Of a stretch of DNA of 64,000 nt, positions 36,325 through 45,217 are shown piece by piece. The number at the start of each line of letters is the position of its first letter. Positions within the stretch are counted from its first letter, which is position 1. The stretch lies in assembly GCF_026341125.1 (NCBI RefSeq), contig NZ_JAPEOR010000001.1, positions 3,534,001 to 3,598,000 on the forward strand. The letters are read 5' to 3'. The notes beneath the pieces are model-generated. The model searched no databases and was not told the origin of the DNA. It saw only the letters and a program-made list of their open reading frames with translations. The stretch is from Streptomyces sp. NBC_01142 (lineage in GTDB: Bacteria > Actinomycetota > Actinomycetes > Streptomycetales > Streptomycetaceae). Both the position numbers and the translations under genes were made by a program.

Positions 36325-37605
36325 ATGCACACCAGTCCTCGCGGCCACGACGCAGCCGTCAGTCGCCCGTTGACCGAGGGCGCCACAGACCCCTCACCGC
36401 TCCAGCTCTTCGGCCGCGCCTGCCGGCTCCTCCTGGGCCATGGCACGGAATTCACGGACAGCGTCGTGGACAGGATCCGCACCGAGGTGCCGTACTACGC
36501 CGACCCGGTGCTGGCGCCGCCCGACCTGCCGCAGACCGTGGGCGCCGGCGTCCGCCACGGGCTGGAGGTCAGCCTGGATCCGAGCCGCATCGTGGACGTC
36601 GAGCGGTACACGAGAGAGCTCGGCATACAACGCGCGGAGCAGGGCCGTCCGCTCGACGAGGTGCTGCACGCCTTCCGTGTCGCCGGCTCGGAGGTGTGGA
36701 GCGGGATCATCAGTGCGGTGGAGCGGGACGGACTCGGCGACATGCGCCAGCTGGTGCACGTGGCCGAGATGGTGTGGAAGAGCAACGACCGCGACGCGTT
36801 CCTGGTCGCCGACGCCTACCGGCAGGTCGCCAAAGGCGTCGCCAGCCGCCACGGTGAACGCGTCCGTCTGATCCTCGCCGCCCTCCTGGAGAGCCGCAGC
36901 GCACCCGAGTTCACCCGGGATGCGGCGGCCATCCTGGATCTGCCGCTCGGCGGGCGATTCGCGGTGGCGGCGGTGCGGGCCACACCGCCGTACGGCCGCG
37001 TGCCGGATACCGTTCCGGAGATCCACGGCGTCCGGATCCTGCGCCACGTCTGCCGGCAGTGCGATGTGCTCGTCGCCCACCTCGGCGGATTGCCCCTCGA
37101 CGCGTTCGTCTCCGGCCTGGCCGCCGGCCCCGGGCTCCGGATCGGGATCAGCCCGGTCGTCCAGGGGCTGGACGGTCTGGCCCGAGCGCGTGACATGGCC
37201 GAACTCGCCCTGCGTACGTGCCTGGCGGATGGCGACGTCGTCCGGCTCGACACCTGTCTGCCCGACGGGCTGCTGATCTCACGACCCGACCTGTCCGCCG
37301 AGCTCGCCCACCGGGTTCTCCGGCCGCTGTACGACCTGGAACCCGCCGACCGCGACCTGCTGTTCGACACCCTCACCGTCTGGATGGAGAACGGCGGCTC
37401 CGCCGTCCAGAGCGCCCGGCGCATGTTCTGCCATCGCAACACGGTGCTCAACCGTCTGCGCCGCTTCGAGCAGATCACCGGACTCGCCCTGTCCCGCCCC
37501 CGCGATCTGGTGCAGCTCACTCTCGCGCTCGACGCACACCGCCTGTTCGGACCGGCCGCCGCGCTCGGAGGCGAGTTCGAATGGAACCCCCTGCCGTCCC
37601 CGTGA
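36325..37605 (+). CDS. PucR-family transcriptional regulator (CdaR-like HTH)
   Basis: A 426-residue regulator with GGAGGG just before the ATG at 36325. An N-terminal helical domain (RACRLLLGHGTEFTDSVVDR to MVWKSNDRDAFLVADAYR) resembles the RsbRD-like domain found in Streptomyces PucR proteins. A GGDEF-like middle domain (about 195-340) follows, then the PucR C-terminal helix-turn-helix (SARRMFCHRNTVLNRLRRFE). Ligand and targets are unknown. It lies upstream of the DUF485/symporter pair in the same direction, so it may respond to the transported substrate. Confidence 0.85.
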   Translation: MHTSPRGHDAAVSRPLTEGATDPSPLQLFGRACRLLLGHGTEFTDSVVDRIRTEVPYYADPVLAPPDLPQTVGAGVRHGLEVSLDPSRIVDVERYTRELGIQRAEQGRPLDEVLHAFRVAGSEVWSGIISAVERDGLGDMRQLVHVAEMVWKSNDRDAFLVADAYRQVAKGVASRHGERVRLILAALLESRSAPEFTRDAAAILDLPLGGRFAVAAVRATPPYGRVPDTVPEIHGVRILRHVCRQCDVLVAHLGGLPLDAFVSGLAAGPGLRIGISPVVQGLDGLARARDMAELALRTCLADGDVVRLDTCLPDGLLISRPDLSAELAHRVLRPLYDLEPADRDLLFDTLTVWMENGGSAVQSARRMFCHRNTVLNRLRRFEQITGLALSRPRDLVQLTLALDAHRLFGPAAALGGEFEWNPLPSP

Positions 37606-37773
37606 GCAGGGGCCGGCGCGGGGCGGAATGGGCATCAGCACAGTGACTCCATGACGGCGTTGGGAGCGGACAACAGGGCGAGCACAGCGCGTGGACGGGC
37701 CGCAGCCGTACGTGTTCTGGTGAGCCATCCCCAGAGGTGATCCGCCCTCATCCCTGCCTGCCAGGAGACCGTC

Positions 37774-38043
37774 ATGGCCCAAGAACGCTCCCCCCGGATT
37801 CATCATCGCCCACGGCAGCACCGTCCAGGCATGGCCTTCGCCCTCGTCAACGGGCTGACCTTCGGCCTGCTTCTGCTGCTCGCCTGCTCCGCCCCCGACT
37901 TCATGGCCGGCCGTGTCTGGGGAGAGATCAACGTCGGGGTGCTCGCCCTCCTCGTACAGGGCTCCCTCCTGCTGTGGACGGCGGCCTGGTACGACCGGCG
38001 TGCCGACCACCACACCCTGTACGAGCGGGAGTCGGAGCAGTGA
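37774..38043 (+). CDS. DUF485 membrane protein
   Basis: An 89-residue protein with two hydrophobic helices: FALVNGLTFGLLLLLACSAP at about 21-40 and VGVLALLVQGSLLLWTAAWY at about 54-73. A charged tail ends YDRRADHHTLYERE. CCAGGAG lies upstream of the ATG. DUF485 genes nearly always precede acetate/solute:sodium symporters (as yjcH precedes actP), and here the stop overlaps the symporter start. It is probably an accessory subunit. Confidence 0.82.
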   Translation: MAQERSPRIHHRPRQHRPGMAFALVNGLTFGLLLLLACSAPDFMAGRVWGEINVGVLALLVQGSLLLWTAAWYDRRADHHTLYERESEQ

Positions 38044-39656
38044 TGCGCTCGGTGAATCCCGAGCTCCTGCTCGCCGTGCCCGGCGTCATGGACACGGACA
38101 CACGCTCCCTGGTTCTCGTCGGCTTTCTGACGCTGATCGTCCCCATCCTGTTCATCAGCGCTCTCAGCGGCCCCGAGCACGACCGGGTCAACGAGTTCTA
38201 CACGGCAGGTCGCAGGCTGCCGCCGCTGCGCGGAGCGCTCGTGCTGTCCGGCGCCTATCTGTCCGCGGCCTCGGTGCTCGGCACCACCGGCAGCGTCGCC
38301 GTCTGGGGTTACGACGGTCTGTTCATCGCCCTGTGCACCGTGCTCTCGCTGGGCGTACTCCTCCTGCTGGCCGCCCCGCTGCGCGAGCGCGGCAGTTACA
38401 CCCTGGGCGACACGTTCGCCCTGCGCGCGCCGGGACCCGCGGTGCGGATCGCGGTCGCCGTCGTGACCCTGAGCGCCTGTGTCCCTTATCTGGTCGTGCA
38501 GCTCTCCGGTGCGGGAGCGACCACGGCGATGCTGCTGGGGCTGTCCGGCCCGGGGGCCGCGCAGACGGCCATCGTCATGATCGGCGCCCTGGTCGTCTGT
38601 GCCACGGCGTTCGGCGGGATGCGCGGGACACTCGCGCTCCAGGTGATCAAAACCGTGGTGCTGCTCTGCATGGCTCTGGCGGTGACAGCCGTACTGCTCC
38701 ACCGCTTCCACTGGAGCACCGACGCCCTGATCGACGCCGCCGGACAAGGCAGCGGCCGCCCCGCCGCCTACATGCGCCCCGGCCTCCGCTTCGCCGGCAG
38801 CAGCGGCCCGCAGGGCACACTCGACTTCCTCGGGCTGATGATCACCATCGTGCTGGGCGTGGCGTGCATGCCGCACGTGGCCACGCAGCTCAACGCCGCT
38901 CCCGATGCGGCCGCCGCGCGCCGCACCGTGCGCCACACCGTCTCCGTCGTCGGCGTCTTCTGCCTGACCACCGCCGTGATGGGATTCGCGGCGGCCGCCT
39001 TGATCGGCGCGCCGGCGATCCTGGCCGCGGATCCGGGAGGCAACAGCAGCCTGCTGCTCCTCACCGGCGAACTGGCCGGCGGGTCGTCCGTCGGCATGGG
39101 CGGGGCGTTCCTCGTCGTCCTGGTCTCCTCCGCGGTGTTCCTCACCACGCTGGCGGTCGTAGCGAGCATCACGCTGGCCGCCGCGGGGGCGGTCGCGCAC
39201 GACCTGTACACACACGTGCTGCGGCGTGGACGTACGACCGAGGGGCGAGAGGTGGCCGCCGCGCGCTGGGCGTCCGCCGGGGTCGGCGCGTTGAGCATCG
39301 CGCTGGCCGTCTGGGTCCAGGGATGGAACGTGGGCTTCCTGTCGGCGCTCGCCCTGGCGGTGGCTGCCTCCTGTCTGCTTCCGGCGCTGGTCTACTCGCT
39401 CTTCTGGCGCGGCTACACGCGATCCGGCCTGCTCTGGACGCTGTACGGAGGTCTGTTCTGCGCCATCGGACTGCAGATCTCCGGCCCCGTCTTCTCGGGC
39501 ACGCCCTTGGCGCTCTTCCCGGACTGGCATCTCAACTGGTTTCCGCTCCAGACGGTCGCTCTGGTGTCGATGCCGGTGGCCTTCCTGCTCGGCCGGCTGG
39601 GCAGCGCCGTGGGGAGGCGGCGCACTCCGGCGGTCGTGGAGCGCGTCAGGGTGTGA
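38043..39656 (+). CDS. Sodium:solute symporter (ActP/acetate permease-like)
   Basis: A 537-residue transporter of the SSS family with about 13 hydrophobic helices. The start is the ATG at 38043 in a TGATG overlap; a GTG at 38040 is equally possible. The core motif region is 'D-R-V-N-E-F-Y-T-A-G-R-R-L-P-P-L-R-G-A-L' (residues 40-59), followed by LSGAYLSAASVLGTTG, the signature of cation:acetate symporters. Other conserved pieces are TFGGMRGTLALQVIKTVVL-type helix 5 and GVACMPHVATQLNAAPDA. Likely substrates are short monocarboxylates. It is coupled to DUF485. Confidence 0.88.
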   Translation: MRSVNPELLLAVPGVMDTDTRSLVLVGFLTLIVPILFISALSGPEHDRVNEFYTAGRRLPPLRGALVLSGAYLSAASVLGTTGSVAVWGYDGLFIALCTVLSLGVLLLLAAPLRERGSYTLGDTFALRAPGPAVRIAVAVVTLSACVPYLVVQLSGAGATTAMLLGLSGPGAAQTAIVMIGALVVCATAFGGMRGTLALQVIKTVVLLCMALAVTAVLLHRFHWSTDALIDAAGQGSGRPAAYMRPGLRFAGSSGPQGTLDFLGLMITIVLGVACMPHVATQLNAAPDAAAARRTVRHTVSVVGVFCLTTAVMGFAAAALIGAPAILAADPGGNSSLLLLTGELAGGSSVGMGGAFLVVLVSSAVFLTTLAVVASITLAAAGAVAHDLYTHVLRRGRTTEGREVAAARWASAGVGALSIALAVWVQGWNVGFLSALALAVAASCLLPALVYSLFWRGYTRSGLLWTLYGGLFCAIGLQISGPVFSGTPLALFPDWHLNWFPLQTVALVSMPVAFLLGRLGSAVGRRRTPAVVERVRV

Positions 39657-39662
39657 GCCCGT

Positions 39663-39701
39663 GATACGGCGCCCCCGGCCGAGGGGCCGGGGCGCCGTAT
39701 C
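39663..39701. terminator. Bidirectional terminator
   Basis: A 17-base-pair stem (GATACGGCGCC..CCGGCC) with one bulged C and a GAGG loop sits between the convergent symporter and hydrolase genes. Confidence 0.85.
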
Positions 39702-39705
39702 TGCG

Positions 39706-40383
39706 TCATCCTCCGGCGCCGGAGGCGTTTTCCGTCAGTTGGTCCGTGATCTCGTCGGCGGTCAGCACGAGTGCGAAACCCTTGCGCAGTACGGCGAGTT
39801 CCGGTTCCTGCCGGGACACGTCGTCCGTGGCCGTGAGGTCCCCGCCGAACACGACTTTGTAGCCGCGTTCGTATGCCTGTCGGGCCGTCGTGCCGCAGCA
39901 GTAGTTGGTGAGCGTCCCGGTGACCACGACCGTGTCGCGGCCGAGGTTGCGGAGCATGGTGTCGAGCGGGGTGTCGTAGAACGCCCCGTACGACGGCTTG
40001 CGGATCAGAGCCTCGTCGGCGCGGCGGCCCAGCTCGTGCCACACCTCGGAGGGGGCGGGTCGCCGCCAGCCGGTGTCGGCGTGCGGGAGATGGCGCAGCG
40101 CGTGCGGCCGGTCCAGTCCCAGATGCGTGTCGTCGAAGACGGTCCAGATCACCGGGATGGAGGCGGTCCGGCATTCCTCGACAAGTCGACCCAGTCTGGG
40201 GGCCATCCGGGTCGCCGCCGGCACCCAGTACGGACTCCAGCCGGGGCGGACGAATTCGTCCTGCATGTCGATGACCAGCAGCGCACAGTGCTCGGGCCGG
40301 ATGTCGAACGATGCCCGGCCGTGCTCGTAGGCCTCACGGGCCCGCGAAGCCACCCACTCCTCGGTATACGCCATTCTCGTCAT
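39706..40383 (-). CDS. Isochorismatase-like cysteine hydrolase
   Basis: A 225-residue amidohydrolase of the isochorismatase superfamily. The catalytic triad is visible: Asp in LLVIDMQDEF (about 40), Lys in IRKPSYGAFYDT (about 128) and Cys in VTGTLTNYCCGTTAR (about 161-162). Members hydrolyse nicotinamide, carbamoylsarcosine, isochorismate or related amides. The substrate here is unclear. Start is at 40383 or three codons later (40374). It is divergent from a PadR regulator across 44 bases containing a tandem 15-base repeat. Confidence 0.88.
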   Translation of the reverse strand: MTRMAYTEEWVASRAREAYEHGRASFDIRPEHCALLVIDMQDEFVRPGWSPYWVPAATRMAPRLGRLVEECRTASIPVIWTVFDDTHLGLDRPHALRHLPHADTGWRRPAPSEVWHELGRRADEALIRKPSYGAFYDTPLDTMLRNLGRDTVVVTGTLTNYCCGTTARQAYERGYKVVFGGDLTATDDVSRQEPELAVLRKGFALVLTADEITDQLTENASGAGG

Positions 40384-40413
40384 ACCTCGATTCGATGTAC
40401 CTCGTTTCGATAT
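40384..40413. promoter_or_regulatory. Tandem 15-bp repeat, probable PadR operator
   Basis: Two abutting copies, ACCTCGATTCGATGT and ACCTCGTTTCGATAT (13 of 15 identical), fill the gap between the divergent hydrolase and PadR genes. Confidence 0.6.
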
Positions 40414-40427
40414 GGGAGAGTAGCACC

Positions 40428-40940
40428 ATGCTGGAACTGGCGATCCTGGGATTCCTGGCCGACGGGCCGCTGCACGGATATCAACTGCGCCGACAGGTCA
40501 CGCACTTGTCGGGGCACACCCGACCGGTCAGCGACGGCAGCCTCTATCCGGCGATCAACCGTCTGGTGAAGGCCGGACTGCTGGACCGGCGGACCGAGCC
40601 GGGCGCCGCGGCCGCCCAGCGGCACACCCTGAGGCTGACCGAAGCCGGCCGCGCCGAGCTGCTGCGCCGCCTGCGGGAGCCCGACGACCTGGACGTCAGC
40701 GACAGCACGCGGTACTTCACGATCCTGGCGTTCCTCTCGCTTCTTCCCGACACCGCCGACCAGCACGCGGTGCTGCGGCGGCGGCTGGAATTCCTGGAAC
40801 AGCCGGCGAGCTTCTTCCACGACGGCGACGGTCCAGTGCGCGCCGAGGACGCCGGCGACCCGTACCGTCGCGGCATGCTTCTCATCGCCCGCGCCACCAG
40901 CCAGGCGGAACGGACGTGGCTGCGCGGGACGCTGGCGTGA
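40428..40940 (+). CDS. PadR-family transcriptional regulator
   Basis: A 170-residue repressor with GGGAGAG before the ATG. The winged helix is classic PadR: LAILGFLADGPLHGYQLRRQ, then SDGSLYPAINRLVKAGLLDR and a wing AAAAQRHTLRLTEAGRAEL. A C-terminal helical dimerisation region follows (FTILAFLSLLPDTADQHAVL). It presumably represses itself and the divergent cysteine hydrolase through the tandem repeat in the intergenic gap. The ligand is unknown. Confidence 0.9.
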   Translation: MLELAILGFLADGPLHGYQLRRQVTHLSGHTRPVSDGSLYPAINRLVKAGLLDRRTEPGAAAAQRHTLRLTEAGRAELLRRLREPDDLDVSDSTRYFTILAFLSLLPDTADQHAVLRRRLEFLEQPASFFHDGDGPVRAEDAGDPYRRGMLLIARATSQAERTWLRGTLA

Positions 40941-41044
40941 CGCGGTGAGGCGCGGGCGCCTGGTCCGCTTATGCCGCGATGAATTCCGGATGCCGGGCAT
41001 CTCCGCTCCGTCCCGGCGGGGGCGGGACGGAGCGGGTGCAGACG

Positions 41045-41569
41045 TCAGCAGCCGCGCGCGGGCGGGTGTTTGACGTCGAGGACGAACCGCTCCGGCGAGT
41101 GGAGCGTGAACGTCTTGTAGACGGGCTTGGAGTGGAACGCGGCCCCGAAGGTGACGACCCCCTCGAAGTCGCCTGTCAGGGCGACACCCTTGAGGGCGGG
41201 CAGCCAGATCTTCTGCAGCCGGGGGCCCTTGTAGACGGACTTGCCCGCGTCGTTGTGAGCGGCGGCGGGGGAGAGCTTGATCTCCAGGAAGTGTTTCCCG
41301 GCGAGCGGGACCTTCTTCCCCGAGCCGTCGTAACGCAGCTCCTTGACCGGCTTCACGGTGACCGGGGGCATGGTGCGCCGGACATCGATGACCAGACGGT
41401 CGAAGGTGCAGTGGCCGCCCCACCGTGCGTTGACGACGAGAGCGGTCTTGGGGACGGACTGCCAGGACGCCGGGGACTGCGTCGCGGCGGAGGCAGGAAT
41501 CGTGGCGCTGACTCCTGCGGTGAGAAGGAGGCCTGCGGCAACGGCAGCGAGGCGTGGGCGTGGGTTCAT
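41045..41569 (-). CDS. Secreted AMIN-like domain protein
   Basis: A 174-residue exported protein. GGGGGG just upstream supports the ATG at 41569 (MNPRPR) rather than 41581. The signal peptide LAAVAAGLLLTAGVSATIPA ends at SAA. The mature domain has two Cys, one in HCTFDRLVIDV and one as the last residue, so a disulfide tying the termini is likely. The sequence pattern (FDRLVIDVRR...KHFLEIKLSPAAAH...FEGVVTFGAAF) matches AMIN-like proteins of actinomycetes, whose function is unknown. It is monocistronic. Confidence 0.75.
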   Translation of the reverse strand: MNPRPRLAAVAAGLLLTAGVSATIPASAATQSPASWQSVPKTALVVNARWGGHCTFDRLVIDVRRTMPPVTVKPVKELRYDGSGKKVPLAGKHFLEIKLSPAAAHNDAGKSVYKGPRLQKIWLPALKGVALTGDFEGVVTFGAAFHSKPVYKTFTLHSPERFVLDVKHPPARGC

Positions 41570-41734
41570 GATGCCCCCCATTTCTCCTGATACGGGGACA
41601 GTGCTGTCATCGGTGGAGACATCTGCGGGAACGGTATGGTTGCACTGGATATCCCATGATTACCTGCTAATTTCTGTCTTCGGGCATCCCATACGCCGTG
41701 GAGGGCGACTGCCGAGGTCCGTGATCCGCAGCGG

Positions 41735-43351
41735 TCAGGTGCGGAAGACCCCGGCGAGGTGCGCGGGCAGCTCGGTGGCGGCGGCCGCGGGAGCCAGCCG
41801 CAGGCTCAGATAGCCGTCCGGCCGGACCAGGAACACGGTCGGTCCCTGCACGCGGTAGACGCGCCTGAACTCTCCCCGGCTGTCATGGCAGACCGGCATC
41901 TCCAGACCGTCGGCCTGTGCGTCGGCGCCGAGAACAGCACAGGCGTCCACCTGCCCGTGCGTCAGACTCCGGGCCATTGCCGCCAGCTCGTCGAACTGCG
42001 CCGCCGGGATGTCGTCCTCCGCGTAGAACAGCAGGGTGTGGCCGCGGTCGCGGATCAGGTCGAACAACCGCATGGGGAAGGCGGCGACAGGGCCGAGGAG
42101 ACCACCGCAGTCCGGGGCCCGGTCGCCGGCGTCGGGTCCGTCCTGCCCAGCGGTGCGCGCTCCGACGATCGGGCTGCCGGGGTAGGCCACCAGCAGCTGG
42201 GCCTCGCGCATCATGACCGTCGCCGGGTCGTCCGGGTCGGCCTCCACGCCGACGGTCGCATGGCGCACGGTGCGGCCCACCACCTCCTCGCCCACCGGCC
42301 GCCGCTCGGCGTCGTAACTGCCGAGCAGCTGTGGATGCCCGGTCCCCGCCACGGCGAGCGCCAGCTTCCAGGCCAGGTTGTACGCATCCTGGATGCCGGT
42401 GTTCATGCCCTGCGCGCCGGTCGGCGGATGGATGTGCGCGGCGTCCCCCGCGACGAAGACCCGGCCGTCCGAGTAGCGGTCCACCAGCCGGTGGCTGATG
42501 CGGAAGACGGACGCCCAGCGCATCGCGGACGCGGTGGTCGGCTCCGGCGAGAGCCGGTCGAGTACCGCCTGGATGTGCTCCAGCCCGGGTCTGCGGCCGC
42601 TCTCCAGGCCATGGACGACCTGGTCGCCGTCCGACTGCTTCACGGAGAGCTCCGGCGGGACCAGCATGGACATGCGGTAGCGGGAGCGGCCGGGCAGCGG
42701 GATGCAGACCAGCAGGTCGTCGGTCGTGCCGTCGCTCTGGTGCAGGGCACGCACTCCGTAGCCCGGCGGCAGGCTCCAGTCGACCTCCACGTCGGCCAGC
42801 ATGTATTCCTCGGGGAACGCGCCGCCTTCGAAGGTGAGCCCGAGTGTCTTGCGGACGATGCTGTGCGCACCGTCGCAGCCGACGAGGAAGCGGGATCTGA
42901 CCTCTTCCTCCCTACCGGACGAAGTGGTGAGCCGGCTCCACACTCCGCCCGCGTCCTGCTGGAACGAGACCAGCTCCGTACCGCGCTCTATCCGGGTGTC
43001 CCAGCGCCCGAGGTGCTCCTCGATGAGTCGCTCGGTCTCGTACTGCGGCAGAGCGGCGAAGCCGTACGGGACGTCCGGCGGCAGCTTGAGGTCGATGCGC
43101 ATGCGTTCTGTGCCGTTGACGTACATCAGCTGCCCGCGCATCGGCACGGCGGCGTCCAGGGCGGCACGCACCATGCCCATCCGGTCCCAGATCTCCAGAG
43201 TCCTGGGCTGGATTCCCACGGCCTTCGCGAACGGCAGGCGGGCGGGCAGCTTGTCGATGATGCGGCACCTGACGCCACGCCGGCGCAGTTCCACCGCCGC
43301 CGTCAGCCCGACCGGGCCCGCGCCCGCTACCAGCACATCGGTGTGCACCAC
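41735..43351 (-). CDS. FAD-dependent aromatic-ring monooxygenase
   Basis: A 538-residue flavin hydroxylase of the PheA/RdmE group (FAD_binding_3 plus thioredoxin-like C-terminus). GGGAG six bases before GTG 43351 sets the start. Motifs: GxGxxG in LVAGAGPVGLTAAVEL (residues about 7-22), the DG motif in FLVGCDGAHSIVRKTLGL, and GD in VFVAGDAAHIHPPTGAQG. The C-terminal domain (about 400-538) includes GHTLLFYAEDD. Such enzymes hydroxylate phenols or polyketide rings. It lies 250 bases downstream of a BBE-type oxidase on the same strand, and the two may act on one aromatic substrate. Confidence 0.88.
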   Translation of the reverse strand: MVHTDVLVAGAGPVGLTAAVELRRRGVRCRIIDKLPARLPFAKAVGIQPRTLEIWDRMGMVRAALDAAVPMRGQLMYVNGTERMRIDLKLPPDVPYGFAALPQYETERLIEEHLGRWDTRIERGTELVSFQQDAGGVWSRLTTSSGREEEVRSRFLVGCDGAHSIVRKTLGLTFEGGAFPEEYMLADVEVDWSLPPGYGVRALHQSDGTTDDLLVCIPLPGRSRYRMSMLVPPELSVKQSDGDQVVHGLESGRRPGLEHIQAVLDRLSPEPTTASAMRWASVFRISHRLVDRYSDGRVFVAGDAAHIHPPTGAQGMNTGIQDAYNLAWKLALAVAGTGHPQLLGSYDAERRPVGEEVVGRTVRHATVGVEADPDDPATVMMREAQLLVAYPGSPIVGARTAGQDGPDAGDRAPDCGGLLGPVAAFPMRLFDLIRDRGHTLLFYAEDDIPAAQFDELAAMARSLTHGQVDACAVLGADAQADGLEMPVCHDSRGEFRRVYRVQGPTVFLVRPDGYLSLRLAPAAAATELPAHLAGVFRT

Positions 43352-43601
43352 TGGCAACTCCCGTCGAAGAGACCCCCTGTGCGCGACGGACGGCATCCCG
43401 TTTCTCATAGTCCCCCTGCTGGGCGCGTCCGGCGACTTCTGCGTCGCCGACAGGCGGCCGCGTACGGCGCATACGACACGCACGCCCAAGACGCCGTCGC
43501 GGCGGACGGCGCCTCGGGCATGCGGGAACGGCCCCTGCCCGCACAAATGCGGCTCGACGACATACGGGACGAACCCCGCGGCGCCTCGCCACTTGTCCCT
43601 G

Positions 43602-44996
43602 TCAAGCGGCCCAGGTTGCCGATCGCCCGAGGTAGGAGAAGAAGACGTCCTCGGGGTCGTAGCGTGCCTTCAGCCGGCCCAGGCGGTCCCAGTCGGACGG
43701 ACTGAAGGAGCGGTGGGCTCGGGAGGGGGCGGCCGTGAGGTCGGCTTCCGCGATGTAGTGGCCCGTACCGAGGGGTTTGACGGTTCGCATGGCGTGGCGC
43801 AGCCAGCCGATGTTGGCGTCGTCCTGGGCCGGGGAGTCCCAGAGCGCGTACGGGACGACATAGCTGTCGCCGAGCACCGAGAAGGCCATCTCGTGCTGAA
43901 GTGTCTTTTCCCGTGAGACCGGTGACACGGGAGCGAGTACGAGGGACTTCTCCGAAGGGGCGGTGGCGACCACAGGGGCCAGCCTGGACAACAGGGTTTC
44001 GTAGTCCGCGCCCGACCACAGCGTGTCGGCGCTGCAGCGGTGGCTCGCCGGCCACAGGGAATCGGAGGTCTCGTAGAGGGCCTCGGAGGAGGTCGGTTCG
44101 TCGACCTGGCTGAAGATGGCGTGGTCGGCGAGCGGGCAGACCCGCAGCGGCCCGAGGGAGCGGATCGCCTCGTCCTGGCTGTCCGCGAAGGCGGTGGCCG
44201 CGACGATGATCACCTTGGGCCTCGGTGTGGCCGCCGACATGGCCGGGTCGGCCGTGCCGAGTACGAAGGACAGCTCGACGGTCGGCGGAAGTTCGGTGGC
44301 GGCCTCCGTGGCCCAGCGGGTCACGGGTACGACGTCCGCCAGCGGAAAGGCGTACGTGGTCGCGATGATTGCCGCCGGGCGTGGATACAGAGCCAGGCGG
44401 AAGCCGGTGACAATCGCGAAGAAACCGGGGCCGGCTCCGCGCGCCGCCCAGAACAGGTCGGAGTTCTCGTCCTCGTCGCAGCTGACGACCTCGCCGGCGG
44501 CGGTTACGGCTTCGATCTGCCGCACGCTCGCGCAAGCCGGTCCCAGCGCGCCGGAATTCCAGCCGAGACCGCCGCTGAGGAGATATCCGCCGACGGCGAC
44601 GGATCCGCAGTGCCCGGTGGGGAAGGCCAGGCCGTACCGGGAGAGTTCGCAGGCGAGTGCGCCGCCGGTGGCGGCGGGCTGGACGGTTGCTGTGGCTGGG
44701 GGGTCGACATGGGTCCGGTTGAGGGCGGAGAGGTCGATGAGCATGCCCCCGTCGCGCAGTGGCGAGCCGCACCAGCTGTGCCCGCCCGACCGTACGGCGA
44801 TGCGCAGACCTTCGGAGCGGGCCAGTGCCACGGCTTCCGGGACATCGCGTTCCGAGGCGACCCGGACGATCACCTCCGGGAACCGGGGAGGCTTGAGCCC
44901 GTTCCACAGGATGCCCTGCCAAGCGCTCTCGTATCCGGGGTCGCCCCGCCGGACGATGTCTCCCTCGATACCCCGCGCCTGCGTCTGTCCACCCAT
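43602..44996 (-). CDS. Berberine-bridge-type FAD oxidoreductase
   Basis: A 464-residue oxidase with the PCMH FAD-binding domain (PEVIVRVASERDVPEAVALA) and RSGGHSWCGSPL. The His and the Cys of FPTGHCGSVAVGGYLLSGGL are placed where BBE-like enzymes make bicovalent FAD attachment (8-alpha-His and 6-S-Cys). The C-terminal BBE motif is RYDPEDVFF followed by a short tail. The start is taken at ATG 44996 (MGGQTQARG); an in-frame TTG region upstream is poor. Substrates of the family include sugars, alkaloids and polyketides. It is probably cotranscribed with the ring monooxygenase. Confidence 0.87.
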   Translation of the reverse strand: MGGQTQARGIEGDIVRRGDPGYESAWQGILWNGLKPPRFPEVIVRVASERDVPEAVALARSEGLRIAVRSGGHSWCGSPLRDGGMLIDLSALNRTHVDPPATATVQPAATGGALACELSRYGLAFPTGHCGSVAVGGYLLSGGLGWNSGALGPACASVRQIEAVTAAGEVVSCDEDENSDLFWAARGAGPGFFAIVTGFRLALYPRPAAIIATTYAFPLADVVPVTRWATEAATELPPTVELSFVLGTADPAMSAATPRPKVIIVAATAFADSQDEAIRSLGPLRVCPLADHAIFSQVDEPTSSEALYETSDSLWPASHRCSADTLWSGADYETLLSRLAPVVATAPSEKSLVLAPVSPVSREKTLQHEMAFSVLGDSYVVPYALWDSPAQDDANIGWLRHAMRTVKPLGTGHYIAEADLTAAPSRAHRSFSPSDWDRLGRLKARYDPEDVFFSYLGRSATWAA

Positions 44997-45046
44997 GATG
45001 ACCCCATTGGTCGACTGGTTGTCAGCCCGTGGTCCGGCCGAATATT

Positions 45047-45217
45047 TCAGGAGGAAGACCCCCGGCACAGCATCACGACCAGGGCGCCCGCGACTTGCGT
45101 ACGCGCGGAACGTGCCCGGTCGGGCAGTAGTCGGAACGCGAGGGCTCGGTTGACCAGCGGCATCATTACCCAGGCCAGGATGGAGGCGCTCAGTACATGG
45201 GATAGGGACAGGCTCAC
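45047..45217 (-). pseudogene. C-terminal membrane-protein fragment
   Basis: A 56-codon frame reads VSLSLSHVLSASILAWVMMP then LVNRALAFRLLPDRARS and a second hydrophobic stretch. It resembles the two-helix tail of Streptomyces antibiotic-biosynthesis-monooxygenase-type membrane proteins. The DNA upstream continues in other frames without that family's domain, so the gene is broken. Family assignment is tentative. Confidence 0.35.

Noticed and set aside
37803..39530. 575-codon minus-strand frame
   Set aside because: Shadow of the sodium:solute symporter. Gly/Arg/Asp-rich with no hydrophobic pattern or motif.
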